This document shows, piece by piece, positions 52,975 through 62,293 of a stretch of DNA of 64,000 nt (positions within the stretch are counted from its first letter, which is position 1; every line of letters starts with the position of its first letter). Origin of the DNA: JBOGXA01 sp050694175 (GTDB taxonomy: Bacteria > Actinomycetota > CADDZG01 > WHSQ01); contig JBOGXA010000001.1 in NCBI GenBank assembly GCA_050694175.1, positions 62,001 through 126,000 on the forward strand, read 5' to 3'. Below the pieces are notes generated by a model. It was not told where the DNA came from and searched no databases. It saw only the letters and a program-made list of their open reading frames with translations. Made by a program: the position numbers and the translations under genes.

Positions 52975-53997
52975 GTGACGCGAAGGCTTATTGCGATAAT
53001 CGTCGTGGGGGCAGCGATAACGGCGCTGGGGGCCCAGTCACTTCCCGCGGGCGCGGGCATCGTTCGCAAGATCGTATACACGAAGTTCGCGGGGGGGACC
53101 GTGGCCCTCTACTCCGTGAACCCCGACGGCACCAACCTCGTACGGCTCACGCCCGAAGATTTCTGGGCCCAGGATCACGACGTCTCTCGGGACGGAAGCA
53201 AGGTCGTGTTCGCGAACTGCCCCCGCCGCTGCGACATCTTCGCCGTCAACATCGACGGGACGGGGCTGACGCGGCTGTCCTCGGGAAGCGCCATCGACAG
53301 CTTTCCGATCTGGTCCCCCGACGGGTCGAGAATCGCGTTCTCGCGCGCTCCCTCCTATGACGCCGGTGCGGCCCTGTACGTCATGAACGCGGACGGATCA
53401 CAGAAGCTCGCACTCACCACCGATCGTTGGTACAACTACTTGCCGAGCTGGTCACCGGATGGTTCGGAGCTGGTGTTCGTTCGCTGGCTGCGTGGGGACT
53501 ATGAGCTCTATCGGGGCGCGACGGACGGATCCGGGATCACGCGCCTGACGAACAATCAGGGGAACGATCAGTGGCCGCAGTGGTCACCGGACGGAAGCCG
53601 CATCGTCTATAGCTTTGCCGACGACTCCTTCCAGGACTACGAGATCTATTCGATCGCCCCCGACGGTAGCGGCAAGTCGCGACTCACCAACAACGGCTTT
53701 CGTGACGACATGGTCCCGCGCTGGTCGCCTGCCGGAGACCGCATCGCATTCATCAGATGCGAGGGAACGACGTGCCACCTGTACTCGATGCTGTCCGACG
53801 GAAAGAATAAGGTCCGGCTGGTCGAGAACCGCGTCGAGAGCCTGTCACACGCGTGGTCGCCCGACGGCCTGAAGCTTGCGATGGCCAGGCTCACCCTACG
53901 CAATCGCTTCGACATCTTCACAGTGAATTTCGATGGGTCGGCTCTCAGCAACCTGACGAAGACGCGCTCGCGGGACGAGGCGGCGGTCGATTGGTAG
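52975..53997 (+). CDS. Secreted TolB-like WD40/PD40 beta-propeller
   Basis: A 340-aa protein. A signal peptide (RRLIAIIVVGAAITALGAQS) is followed by six to seven PD40 repeats with WSPDGSRIAF, WSPDGSELVF and WSPDGSRIVY. It is predicted to be exported. GTG 52975 was chosen over an upstream ATG because GAAGGAGA precedes it and it begins the signal peptide. A TolB-Pal role is not implied; no Pal-like gene is present. Confidence 0.82.
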   Translation: MTRRLIAIIVVGAAITALGAQSLPAGAGIVRKIVYTKFAGGTVALYSVNPDGTNLVRLTPEDFWAQDHDVSRDGSKVVFANCPRRCDIFAVNIDGTGLTRLSSGSAIDSFPIWSPDGSRIAFSRAPSYDAGAALYVMNADGSQKLALTTDRWYNYLPSWSPDGSELVFVRWLRGDYELYRGATDGSGITRLTNNQGNDQWPQWSPDGSRIVYSFADDSFQDYEIYSIAPDGSGKSRLTNNGFRDDMVPRWSPAGDRIAFIRCEGTTCHLYSMLSDGKNKVRLVENRVESLSHAWSPDGLKLAMARLTLRNRFDIFTVNFDGSALSNLTKTRSRDEAAVDW

Positions 53998-54136
53998 GGG
54001 ACTCGGGCTTCGACCACTCCCCAAGGAAAGCTTGTGCCGGCCAATCCCCAGCCGGCTCCGACACCGAACCCCTGTCTGGTGCGTCGGATAGGAGTTGTGG
54101 GTAGCGTAGGGGTGCGACCAGTTGAAAGGGGAGGCA
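53998..54136. other. Intergenic stretch with a GCCGGC hairpin
   Basis: GCCGGC (54036-54041) and GCCGGC (54051-54056) can pair around a 9-base loop, 38 nt after the propeller gene stop. This may terminate that transcript. AAAGGGGAGGCA before 54137 is a strong ribosome site for the next gene. Confidence 0.35.
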
Positions 54137-54577
54137 ATGGCCGTGATGGTTGGTGACAGGACGCCGGCTCAGTTGTTCGCGTTGGTATTCGGGGTCGTCT
54201 ATCTGGCGGTCGGGATCATCGGATTCGCCGTCACGGGGTTCGACGGCTGGGCGCGAGGGGAGCCGTTCGACGAGGAGCTGGTCATCTTCGCGGTGAATCC
54301 TCTCCACAACATCGTCCATATCGGCCTTGGTGCCGTGTGGCTCGGCGCCTCGAGCTCCCATCAAACGGCGAAGGGCGTCAACCTGTTGTTCGGCATCGTG
54401 CTGTTGCTGGTGTTTCTCCTCGGCATGGTGGGTGTGCTGAAGTGGCTCGCGATCGAGGGGGCCGAGTCCGCCGACAACTATCTACACCTGGCCACCGGCG
54501 TCCTATCGGTGTACTTCGGCACCGCCGGCGCGGCGGCGACAAGACCACGGCCGCAACGCCCTAGCCGGACGCGATGA
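54137..54577 (+). CDS. DUF4383 membrane protein
   Basis: A 146-aa four-helix membrane protein of the DUF4383 family: ALVFGVVYLAVGIIGFAVTG, NPLHNIVHIGLGAVWL, LLFGIVLLLVFLLGMVGVL and NYLHLATGVLSVYFGTA. ATG 54137 follows GGGGAGG. Function of the family is unknown; members are common in actinobacteria. Confidence 0.82.
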   Translation: MAVMVGDRTPAQLFALVFGVVYLAVGIIGFAVTGFDGWARGEPFDEELVIFAVNPLHNIVHIGLGAVWLGASSSHQTAKGVNLLFGIVLLLVFLLGMVGVLKWLAIEGAESADNYLHLATGVLSVYFGTAGAAATRPRPQRPSRTR

Positions 54578-54679
54578 CGCGTCGCGCCCCAGAGGGGTTC
54601 GGGCGGCAACCAGGCCGACGTTTGAGGCTGGATGTCAATCATGTCGACATCTGGCCACAAAGGTTGCCCGCGGCCGCGT

Positions 54680-55717
54680 TCAGTCGTCGGCCCAGATCTT
54701 GGCGACCGTGGCCCGGGCATCGTCTTCGTCGAGATCGGCGTCTTCGAGGATCGTGAAGCGCCCCGCCCGCGTCTCGGGAGCCTCCAGGAGGATCCGGACG
54801 ACGTCCTCGGGGGCCAGGCCCAGGTCGGCCGGGTGGTGGGGTAGCCCGAGGCGACGAAGGCGGGCGCGAAACGCATCCGTGTCCTCGCCGTAGAGAGCGA
54901 CCGAGACGATGCATCCGAACGCGACTTGCGCGCCGTGCATGGCGCGCCCCGCGTGGAGCTGATCGATGGCGTGCGAGATCTCGTGCTCTCCGCCCGAGGC
55001 GGGCCGCGATGTGCCGGCGCAGATCATCGCCATACCGGATAGGACGAGGGCATCTGCCAGCTCTCGCATCAACTGGGCCCGATCGGCGACAGAGGCGGGA
55101 TCGGCGTCGAGGTGCGACTCGATCCGTTCGTACGACTCGACCGACAGGTCCCAGGCGCGGTGGTCGATCTCGACGAGCCCGCGTTCGGCCGCCAGCGACC
55201 AGTCGCGCAGGGCGAGGGGGTTGGCCAGGAGGTCACCGAGTCCCGCGGCGACGGTGGCCGCGGGCGCGCGCATCACGGTGGGGATCGATACGAACACGGC
55301 GCGCGGCCCGATCGCTCCGAGGCTCTCCGTACGACCGGTTGAGTTGGGAACCACGGCAACCGGCGAACAGATCCCGTCGTGGGAGAGCTGGGTCGGTACT
55401 CCCACGACGACGACGCCGGCGCGGGCGGCGGCGAGCTTGGCGACGTCGAGACAGCGCCCACCCCCTATGGCAACAATCGCGCCCGCCCCCGACCGCCTCA
55501 CCGTCGAGCCGAGTGTGGATGCCCATTCCTGGTCCGCTCCGGAGGGCGGAACCGCCTGCCCGGGTGAGTTACCGATTCCCCTGGCGAGAGTGGCGCCGTG
55601 CACGGAGTGGAGCACGTACGGGGCCTCGATGCCGAGCCCGTCAATAGCGCCGGCCAGTTCACGAGCGGCGGCGCCTTCGTCGGCGTCCTCGAAGATGAAT
55701 ACCGGAGGGAACTCCAC
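54680..55717 (-). CDS. Glycerol-1-phosphate dehydrogenase family protein
   Basis: A 345-aa iron/zinc alcohol-dehydrogenase-fold protein of the AraM/EgsA type, which makes sn-glycerol-1-phosphate from dihydroxyacetone phosphate. IGGGRCLDVAKLAA is the NAD loop, VPTQLSHDGICSPVA has the conserved region with the metal-ligand Asp/His, and SGGEHEISHAID holds another metal His. The usual start upstream is not a start codon (GTA), so GTG 55717 after CGGAGTAGAC is chosen, 2 nt after the nucleotidyltransferase stop. Reaction specificity is inferred. Confidence 0.8.
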   Translation of the reverse strand: MEFPPVFIFEDADEGAAARELAGAIDGLGIEAPYVLHSVHGATLARGIGNSPGQAVPPSGADQEWASTLGSTVRRSGAGAIVAIGGGRCLDVAKLAAARAGVVVVGVPTQLSHDGICSPVAVVPNSTGRTESLGAIGPRAVFVSIPTVMRAPAATVAAGLGDLLANPLALRDWSLAAERGLVEIDHRAWDLSVESYERIESHLDADPASVADRAQLMRELADALVLSGMAMICAGTSRPASGGEHEISHAIDQLHAGRAMHGAQVAFGCIVSVALYGEDTDAFRARLRRLGLPHHPADLGLAPEDVVRILLEAPETRAGRFTILEDADLDEDDARATVAKIWADD

Positions 55718-55719
55718 GT

Positions 55720-56475
55720 CTACTCCGCGGCGGCCGGCGCGGCCCACGAGTCGGCGTGATCACGAATGACCGCGCGTGCGGCGGCCACGTCCTCCGGGGT
55801 GTCGACCTCGGCGTACTCGCCGGCCTCCACGAAAACGGCACGCGTGTCCAGCCGCTCGAGCAGGGTTGCGTACACGTCCTCGTAATAGCCGTCTGTTGTT
55901 GCCCGCCACTCCCAGTCGGTTGCCGTGTCCGCGTACAACTGTGCCGCGGCCGGCCTCAGCATCGACACGCCGGCGAACTCACCGTGGCTGCGCGCCATCT
56001 TCAGGTGCTTGCCGATGGCGACGACCCTGCGATCTGCGAGCTCGACGCGCATGTCTTCCTCATCGAGCCGGCGGCGCCGTTCGACGGCGAGCGCGAGGTC
56101 GCCTTCGGCATCAATTACGCGACGGTAGACACCCGGGGCCATCACGACGTCGCAGTTGACGACGAGCAGGTCCATCCCGGGACTCTGGTCGATCGCCATA
56201 CGCAGCGAATGAAAGTTCCCCCACGACGCATAGCGCGTGTTGCGAACGAATGTGACCTCGAGTCCTTCTGCGTGCTCCGCGACGAACTCCTGGACTGCCC
56301 CGGACTTGAAGCCGGTGACGATGAGCACGTCGGTCATTCCCGCCGATCTCACTCCCTGCAGGATGTGGTGGAGCAGCGGCTCATCGCCGCCCAGGGGGAG
56401 AAGAGTTTTCGGGATCTCGCCGCCCATCCGGACGCCGCGTCCGGCCGCAAGGATCGCGGCTCTCAGCCCGGCCAC
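55720..56475 (-). CDS. Sugar/polyol-phosphate nucleotidyltransferase
   Basis: A 251-aa NTP transferase. RAAILAAGRGVRMGGEIPKT is the NTP-binding motif, VVNCDVVMAPGVYRRVI holds the metal Asp, and DTPEDVAAA is near the end. It activates a phosphorylated substrate, with CTP most likely by similarity to phosphocholine cytidylyltransferase-like proteins. It is coupled with the glycerol-1-phosphate dehydrogenase gene, so an activated glycerol-1-phosphate is possible. GTG 56475 follows GAAGGGG. Confidence 0.8.
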   Translation of the reverse strand: MAGLRAAILAAGRGVRMGGEIPKTLLPLGGDEPLLHHILQGVRSAGMTDVLIVTGFKSGAVQEFVAEHAEGLEVTFVRNTRYASWGNFHSLRMAIDQSPGMDLLVVNCDVVMAPGVYRRVIDAEGDLALAVERRRRLDEEDMRVELADRRVVAIGKHLKMARSHGEFAGVSMLRPAAAQLYADTATDWEWRATTDGYYEDVYATLLERLDTRAVFVEAGEYAEVDTPEDVAAARAVIRDHADSWAAPAAAE

Positions 56476-56494
56476 GAGAATTCCCCTTCGTTGA

Positions 56495-57532
56495 TCACCC
56501 TGCGACCCGACGTCGCAGCGCCGGCGCGACCTCCTCGGCAAAGAGCTCGATCGCGCGCGCCGCGGGTTCCCGGCTCATCCCCGGGTAGTGGAGCCGTACG
56601 ACCAGGTGGCTCTCGGGGTAACGCACAAGGGTGTCGACGACGGGTTCCAGATAGCGGACGACGTCGCCGGGCGTCCCGTATGCGGTCATGTCCCTGATTG
56701 TCTCCTCGTCGGGGGGCTGCACCTCGAGGGCGACCCCCGGTACGTCGGTTCCCGCCCGCCATCCCGTGTACACGCCGAGCTGGTGGCCGATCCCATCCCT
56801 CACCATCGGCCAGTCGCCATCGGGATCGGTCGTGACGAAGGCATTCTGCAGCACGCCGACGAGCGGGGGTCCGTCCCCGCCTGCGGCCGCCCGTTCTTGT
56901 GCCGCCATTTCGAAGGCCTCGGCGACGCGGTCGGGCGTGGCGCGCGATGACACGTACCCGTCACCGATTCGTCCCGCGCGCCTGATCGCATCGTCGACGA
57001 ACCCACCCACGAGAATCGGGGGAACGCGCGCCGGCTTCGGCGTGACCGAGACGCCCGAGTACGAGTAGTACTTGCCGTCGTAGTCGAATCGTTTCTCGTT
57101 CCATGCCAGCCGGAGGATGTCGACGATCTCAGTGAGTCTTCGCACGCGCGACGACGTTGCGATCCCAAACTCCCTGAACTCTTCGTCGCGCCACCCGATA
57201 CCGAGCCCGCAGATCAGCCGCCCGCCGGCGATCTGGTCGACAACCGCGAAGTCCTCGGCCAGGCGGATCGGGTCGTGGAAGGGCGCGAGCACGACCCCGG
57301 TTCCGAGCTCGATCCGTTCGGTCACGGTCGCGTATGCGGCGAGCATCGGAAGCAGGGACGGCAGATATCCGTCCTCGGAGAAATGGTGTTCGGACACCCA
57401 CGCCGAATCGAGGCCCATCGCCTCGACATGCCGGACGAGCTCGATCGTGTCCCTGTACTCCTCGTGGAAGGAGCGGCCGCTCGAGGCGGGAATCTGGCCG
57501 GTGAACAGTCCGATTCCAAGCTTCAAGGCCAC
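56495..57532 (-). CDS. Luciferase-like (F420-dependent type) oxidoreductase
   Basis: A 345-aa TIM-barrel flavin/F420 oxidoreductase. LKLGIGLFTGQIP, SAWVSEHHFSEDGY, LAPFHDPIRLAEDFAVVDQIAGGRL and LGIGWRDEEF match bacterial luciferase-like monooxygenases. F420 rather than FMN is likely because an F420 reductase is present (4594), but this is inference. GTG 57532 follows GGGAGG. It lies 20 nt upstream of the nucleotidyltransferase and may be in that transcript. Confidence 0.85.
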   Translation of the reverse strand: MALKLGIGLFTGQIPASSGRSFHEEYRDTIELVRHVEAMGLDSAWVSEHHFSEDGYLPSLLPMLAAYATVTERIELGTGVVLAPFHDPIRLAEDFAVVDQIAGGRLICGLGIGWRDEEFREFGIATSSRVRRLTEIVDILRLAWNEKRFDYDGKYYSYSGVSVTPKPARVPPILVGGFVDDAIRRAGRIGDGYVSSRATPDRVAEAFEMAAQERAAAGGDGPPLVGVLQNAFVTTDPDGDWPMVRDGIGHQLGVYTGWRAGTDVPGVALEVQPPDEETIRDMTAYGTPGDVVRYLEPVVDTLVRYPESHLVVRLHYPGMSREPAARAIELFAEEVAPALRRRVAG

Positions 57533-57654
57533 CTGAACCTCCCTGTAGAGAACGCCGGTCGCCGATAGCCTAGCCCTCGACCCCCGAACGAGCATGAGAT
57601 CGGAGCATCGCCGTGGGTGCTCGTCGGGTCCAGGGATCGCGCCATCATTGGTAT

Positions 57655-58314
57655 ATGGCAGACATCGAGGGCCTCATCTGGCAGCCGTCACTTCTGGCCG
57701 CCGGCGAGGAGCCGAGCCTCGACCGCTCGTTCGAAACGCTGCGGAGAATCGATCTGGACGATGAATCGTGGGTCGACTACGCGCCCGCGTGGGTGTCCGG
57801 GGCAGACCGGTTGTTCGAGGAGATCCTCGCGGGTCGCGACTGGCGGCAACGGTCGCGCCACATGTACGAGGGTAAAGTCAAAGAGCCGCGCCTCACCGCA
57901 CCGTGGAGCGTGAGATCGGGAGAGCAACTGAAGCCCCCGATCCTGGAAGAGATCAGGACCGTGTTATCGACGCGATACGCACGCGAGTTCGATTCTGTGG
58001 GCTTCAACCTGTATCGGGACGGCAACGACAGCGTCGCCTGGCACGGCGATCGCATCCGCGCCGAGATCGACGAGCCGGTGGTCGCGCTCGTGTCGCTCGG
58101 CGAGCCGCGCAAGTTCCTGTTGCGACCCGCCGGAGGCGGCGCGTCCCGGTCGTTCACCCTCGGACGTGGCGATCTCTTGGTGACGGGCGGGAAGTCACAG
58201 CGAACATGGGAGCACAGCGTGCCGAAGGTCGCTCGGGCCGGGCCCCGGATCAGCCTCGCCTACCGCCACGACCTCGACCCCGCGGCCTACTCGAGGAAGT
58301 CGCTGGATACGTAG
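57655..58314 (+). CDS. AlkB-like 2-oxoglutarate/Fe(II) dioxygenase
   Basis: A 219-aa dioxygenase that removes alkyl groups from nucleic acid bases in known relatives. The iron triad is visible as HGD in SVAWHGDRI and His in TWEHSVPKV, and the 2-oxoglutarate Arg in PRISLAYRH. FNLYRDGNDSVAWH is the typical nucleotide-binding block. ATG 57655 begins MADIEGL. It converges on the membrane gene at 58321. Confidence 0.88.
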   Translation: MADIEGLIWQPSLLAAGEEPSLDRSFETLRRIDLDDESWVDYAPAWVSGADRLFEEILAGRDWRQRSRHMYEGKVKEPRLTAPWSVRSGEQLKPPILEEIRTVLSTRYAREFDSVGFNLYRDGNDSVAWHGDRIRAEIDEPVVALVSLGEPRKFLLRPAGGGASRSFTLGRGDLLVTGGKSQRTWEHSVPKVARAGPRISLAYRHDLDPAAYSRKSLDT

Positions 58315-58320
58315 GAAGGA

Positions 58321-59142
58321 TCAGGCCGGAGCCGGCGGGCGGCTGCGCCCCTCGGCTTCCGCAACCCCGATGAACCCAACGCCCCATAGGATCGCGAGCG
58401 CCGCCCAGATCGAATTCGCCGCAGACGCGTCCTCCGGATAGGCGAGCGACACCACGCCATAGATGACGGCCGCCAGCCCGGCTCCCCACGCCGGAACTCG
58501 CCACCCGGGAAGCCTCAACGCGGCGGGGGCGCCGAGGGTCGCGATCCCGACCGCGAATGCCGCCATCGCCGACCAGTGTCCGTAGTGCACCGCGGCCTCC
58601 TTCTCTTCCGGAGTGTCGCCCGCGGCGCGTAGTTTGCGTTCGACTTCATCGATGGATTCGTCGTCGGATATCTCGACATCGCCCGCAACGGCGGCTGCGT
58701 CCTGTCCGATCCGGAACTCGCCGACTGCAAAGATCAGCAGCGGGACGGCGGCAACAACCGTCATAGCGGCCAGTAGCCTGCTTGGATCGGCCACCCGATG
58801 AAAGAGCATGGGCCGGCCCGGGTGCAGCGCCATCAGCGCGGCGGGCACGACGAGGAATAGCAGAATAAAGGCATCGAGTCCCTCGCCGATCAGGATGATC
58901 GCCACAATCACGAGCCAGATCGGAATGGCTGTCTGCCACATCTGCGCGATCTTGCCGGCGGGCTTGCGGAGTTGAGCGAGCACGCCTACCAGGCTGAGGA
59001 CGAAGATGAAGCCGAAGGAAACCTCGTGGACCCTATGTGTCTGGGCTTCCTCGAGGAACCATCCGAGCACAACGAATTGCAAGGGGCTCATGAACAGGAG
59101 CATGAGAGTGAAGAGACCAACGATGCCGTAGAACGCCACCAA
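58321..59142 (-). CDS. Multi-pass membrane protein, unknown function
   Basis: A 273-aa protein with about seven hydrophobic segments and a charged loop of about 40 residues (EISDDESIDEVERKLRAAGD) in the middle. I recognise no family. A TTG at 59142 or GTG at 59139 is the most likely start; frames upstream lack a start codon. It diverges from the RsbU-type gene. Confidence 0.6.
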   Translation of the reverse strand: MVAFYGIVGLFTLMLLFMSPLQFVVLGWFLEEAQTHRVHEVSFGFIFVLSLVGVLAQLRKPAGKIAQMWQTAIPIWLVIVAIILIGEGLDAFILLFLVVPAALMALHPGRPMLFHRVADPSRLLAAMTVVAAVPLLIFAVGEFRIGQDAAAVAGDVEISDDESIDEVERKLRAAGDTPEEKEAAVHYGHWSAMAAFAVGIATLGAPAALRLPGWRVPAWGAGLAAVIYGVVSLAYPEDASAANSIWAALAILWGVGFIGVAEAEGRSRPPAPA

Positions 59143-59331
59143 GCGCGCGCGTCCGACCGGCCGGGCCCCTCCAGTACTCGCAGGTTCAGTCCGCAGTTCG
59201 CTCAGCTCGCACCCCTTTCTGGAAGCCTATCGTCCTGACGGCATCGGGGCGACCGCGCAAGACCGTCGGCCCTGTACGTAAATCACGCAATCCCCTGGAT
59301 ATTTCGTTCCATTCGTCACGATAATAGGTGG
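59143..59331. other. Divergent region before the RsbU-type gene
   Basis: A 189-nt region that must contain promoters for both neighbours. AT-rich blocks (CGTAAATCACG, GGATATTTCG, ACGATAATAGG) near 59275-59328 could be promoter elements for the plus gene. No palindrome was seen. Confidence 0.35.
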
Positions 59332-61827
59332 GTGACGGACACCTCCGCCTCCACCCACCCCAGGTCGGACGCGCCTCCAGCCACGAGATGCCGGGGGTTC
59401 GCCCGCGCGCTCCTGTGCGCGGGGTGGGGTGCCGGCCTGCTCATCACGCTCGTCCCGGCGGTGACCAGCTTCATCCGCATGTTTGATGAGGGCTCGCTTG
59501 ATCTGCTGACCCGCGCGGGCGCCTTTGCCCTCAACCCTTCGATTGTGGGTGGGCTCGAGGATCTCGGGATTGCGCGCGACGCCGTCTTACAGGGCGATCT
59601 CGTGTTTCGGATCCTGGGAATGGTCGTCTTCTCCGTCACCGCCATCGGAATATTCGTGCGCCGTTCGGACGACTGGATGACGGGACTGGTCTCATTCACC
59701 TTGCTTACGCTGGGGATGACGTGGTTCGCCCCGATCGGAGCACTCCCTCGCGGATCGGTACTCGACGTCGTCGCGCGTGCCGTGGGGAATGCGCGCCCGT
59801 TCGAGGTCGGGCTCGGGAGGACGCTCGCGGGCATCACCATCATCGTCTTTCTTTATTTGTTCCCCGACGGGCGCTTTGTGCCGCGATGGACGCGGTATGC
59901 CGCGATCGCGTTGGCGGCGCATTGGATCGCGTGGAACGTCTTCGACGGGACGATGGTCGATCCGACAACGTGGTCCACGTCCGCTCAGATAGCCTTGGTG
60001 ACGATCGTCGTCGGAAGCGCCGTGGGCGCCCAGATCTATCGATTCTTCATTTCGAGCGCCGACCAGAGAAACCGTACGAAGCTTGTTGTTGCGGCGATAT
60101 GCGTCCTGGCGGTCGTCCCACCGATGCTGTTTGCCTTCAATCCGGGCCTCGGCGCGGGGCTCGACGACCTCGCAATCGTCACGCCCCGGGTTGAGATCAT
60201 CTACAACCTCATCTTGTTGGTCATCCTCGGGATGGCGGCGATCCTGCTACCGATTTCGATTGCGGTCTCGGTGTGGCGCTACCGGCTATGGGACATGGAC
60301 ATATTCATCAACCGAACCCTTGTCTACGGTGCACTCACCGGCGTTCTCGGACTGACCTATTTCGTGATTCTGGCGGCCGTGAGCGCAGTCGCACAACAGT
60401 CCTTCGTCACGGCGGCGGCGGCGACATTCGGCGTTGCGGTTCTGTTCCAGCCGGCGCGGCGCCGGCTCCAGGATCTCATCGATAAGCGCTTCTATCGTCA
60501 GCGGTACGACGCGACGAAGAGGCTTCAGGCATTCGCATCGAGGCTGCGGCAAGAGATCGACCTGCAGACCCTCACCGACGAGCTGCTGCGAGTGGTAAGA
60601 GAGACAATGCATCCGACCGGCGTCTCGTTGTGGGTAGCGTCAAGCCTCGAGGGTGCGACCGAGGAGAGCATCACCATGCGCCGGATCGGGTTCTGGGTCG
60701 ATGCAAGCAGGGCCGGCTTGCAGGAACGGGATTTCGACGAGGTCAGGCTGGGGGTCGACGTACGGCCGGTTTTCACGGAGGCGGCCGGGCCCGTCGACCT
60801 CGCCGACCCGGATATTACGGCCGAGGCCCTGCTCCGACTTCGATCAGTGGGCGTCTGTCTGACCGTTCCGCTGGTTAACCAGGGGGAACTGATTGGGATC
60901 CTAAATCTTGGTCGCCGGATGAGCGATGCCGACTATTCGAGCGATGATCTCAGGCTGCTCGACGATCTGTCCGACCATGCCGCGGTCGCCATTCGGGTCG
61001 CCCTCCTGGTCGGCGATCGCGAGAATGCGATGCGGGAACGCGAGCGAATTGACAATGAGATGCGTGTCGCGCGTCTCATTCAGCAACGCTTCTTTCCAAA
61101 GGAGCTGCCGAGCATCCCCGGGTGGGAGATCTACGCGTACCTGGAGGCGGCTCGCGATGTGGGCGGCGACTTCTACGACTTCATCGACCTGCCGGATGGG
61201 CGCCTCGTAATCGTTGCGGGCGACGTCACCGGCAAGGGCGTGCCGGCAGCTCTCGTTATGGCCAGCACGAGGAGCCTTCTGCGCAGCGAGTCGCCCCGGT
61301 TGCTGAGCCCGGCCACAATCCTGGAGCACGTCAACGAGTCTCTATTGAAAGACATCCCCGAGCAGATGTTCGTCACTTGTCTGTGCGCGGTTCTTGATCC
61401 CGCAACGGGGCGACTCTTGTTCGCGAACGCAGGGCACAACGTCCCGTATCTGCGCGTCGACGAGGAGGTCGTTGAAGCGAGAGCTACGGGTCTACCGTTG
61501 GGGCTCATGCCGGGGATTCAGTACGAGGAATGCGAGACGACGATCGCGCTCGGCGTCACGATCATGCTCCACAGTGACGGCCTCGCCGAAGCCCGCAACG
61601 AAACGAAGGAGATGTACGGCTTCTCTCGTGTGAAAGAGTCTCTTCAGCGGGCGACCGAGCCTAAGTCGACAATCACTGCTCTCCTCGCCGACCTGGCGGC
61701 CTTCACCGGCGACGGGTGGGAACAGGACGACGACATCACGCTTGCGGTGATCCATCGCCGCGCCCAGGCCGAATCTCTGCCGGCCGGCCCTCGCGAAGAG
61801 AAGGACGGGTACGTTCTGGCAGGATAG
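59332..61827 (+). CDS. RsbU-type PP2C phosphatase with membrane and GAF domains
   Basis: An 831-aa protein. Seven or eight hydrophobic segments lie in residues 25-390, then a GAF-like domain (about 400-570), and a SpoIIE/PP2C phosphatase (about 580-825). The PP2C metal residues are in ARDVGGDFYDFIDLP, VAGDVTGKGVPAALVMA and EQDDDITLAV. It should dephosphorylate a STAS protein, such as the one at 61899, and so release a sigma factor in a partner-switch pathway. GTG 59332 follows TAGGTGG. Confidence 0.88.
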   Translation: MTDTSASTHPRSDAPPATRCRGFARALLCAGWGAGLLITLVPAVTSFIRMFDEGSLDLLTRAGAFALNPSIVGGLEDLGIARDAVLQGDLVFRILGMVVFSVTAIGIFVRRSDDWMTGLVSFTLLTLGMTWFAPIGALPRGSVLDVVARAVGNARPFEVGLGRTLAGITIIVFLYLFPDGRFVPRWTRYAAIALAAHWIAWNVFDGTMVDPTTWSTSAQIALVTIVVGSAVGAQIYRFFISSADQRNRTKLVVAAICVLAVVPPMLFAFNPGLGAGLDDLAIVTPRVEIIYNLILLVILGMAAILLPISIAVSVWRYRLWDMDIFINRTLVYGALTGVLGLTYFVILAAVSAVAQQSFVTAAAATFGVAVLFQPARRRLQDLIDKRFYRQRYDATKRLQAFASRLRQEIDLQTLTDELLRVVRETMHPTGVSLWVASSLEGATEESITMRRIGFWVDASRAGLQERDFDEVRLGVDVRPVFTEAAGPVDLADPDITAEALLRLRSVGVCLTVPLVNQGELIGILNLGRRMSDADYSSDDLRLLDDLSDHAAVAIRVALLVGDRENAMRERERIDNEMRVARLIQQRFFPKELPSIPGWEIYAYLEAARDVGGDFYDFIDLPDGRLVIVAGDVTGKGVPAALVMASTRSLLRSESPRLLSPATILEHVNESLLKDIPEQMFVTCLCAVLDPATGRLLFANAGHNVPYLRVDEEVVEARATGLPLGLMPGIQYEECETTIALGVTIMLHSDGLAEARNETKEMYGFSRVKESLQRATEPKSTITALLADLAAFTGDGWEQDDDITLAVIHRRAQAESLPAGPREEKDGYVLAG

Positions 61828-61898
61828 GAGCATGAAGCTTCTGTCATCCGGGCCCCAGGGCTGCCGGAGGAACGCAGTCGGGAACGACGAGCGAGCCG

Positions 61899-62234
61899 GT
61901 GTCTGAGAGGGCACTTAGCGTCTCGGTAGAGAAAGTCGGCGGTCGGTCCGTGTTCCGCCTGGCCGGCGATCTCGTCGATTCGGCACAGGAGGATCTCGAC
62001 GCTGCATACGACTCCGCCGACGGAGCCGGAACCATCGTGCTCGACTTCGAAGAGGTCGGTTTCATCGACTCGACCGGGATTGCCGTGCTCCTGCGGCTCC
62101 TTCGACGGGCGATGTCCGATGGCCGTGGGGTCTCGGCCGTCGGTTTGAACGACCACTATCGGGAGGTCTTCGACCTCACGCACGTTTCGGAGTTCATGAC
62201 AGTTGAGCCGCGACCGGGCCCGGGGCGTGAGTGA
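61899..62234 (+). CDS. STAS-domain anti-sigma-factor antagonist
   Basis: A 111-aa STAS protein. FRLAGDLVDSAQEDL is the start of the fold and FIDSTGIAVLLRLLRRA contains the Ser that an RsbW-like kinase would phosphorylate. It is 71 nt after the RsbU-type phosphatase gene, so the two act in one pathway. No RsbW kinase gene lies in the window. GTG 61899 is the start. Confidence 0.88.
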   Translation: MSERALSVSVEKVGGRSVFRLAGDLVDSAQEDLDAAYDSADGAGTIVLDFEEVGFIDSTGIAVLLRLLRRAMSDGRGVSAVGLNDHYREVFDLTHVSEFMTVEPRPGPGRE

Positions 62235-62293
62235 GCTCCTGAGCGGCCTATACGTGTCGTGAGGGACACTCGATCCGCGTCTCGGGCGGGCAG

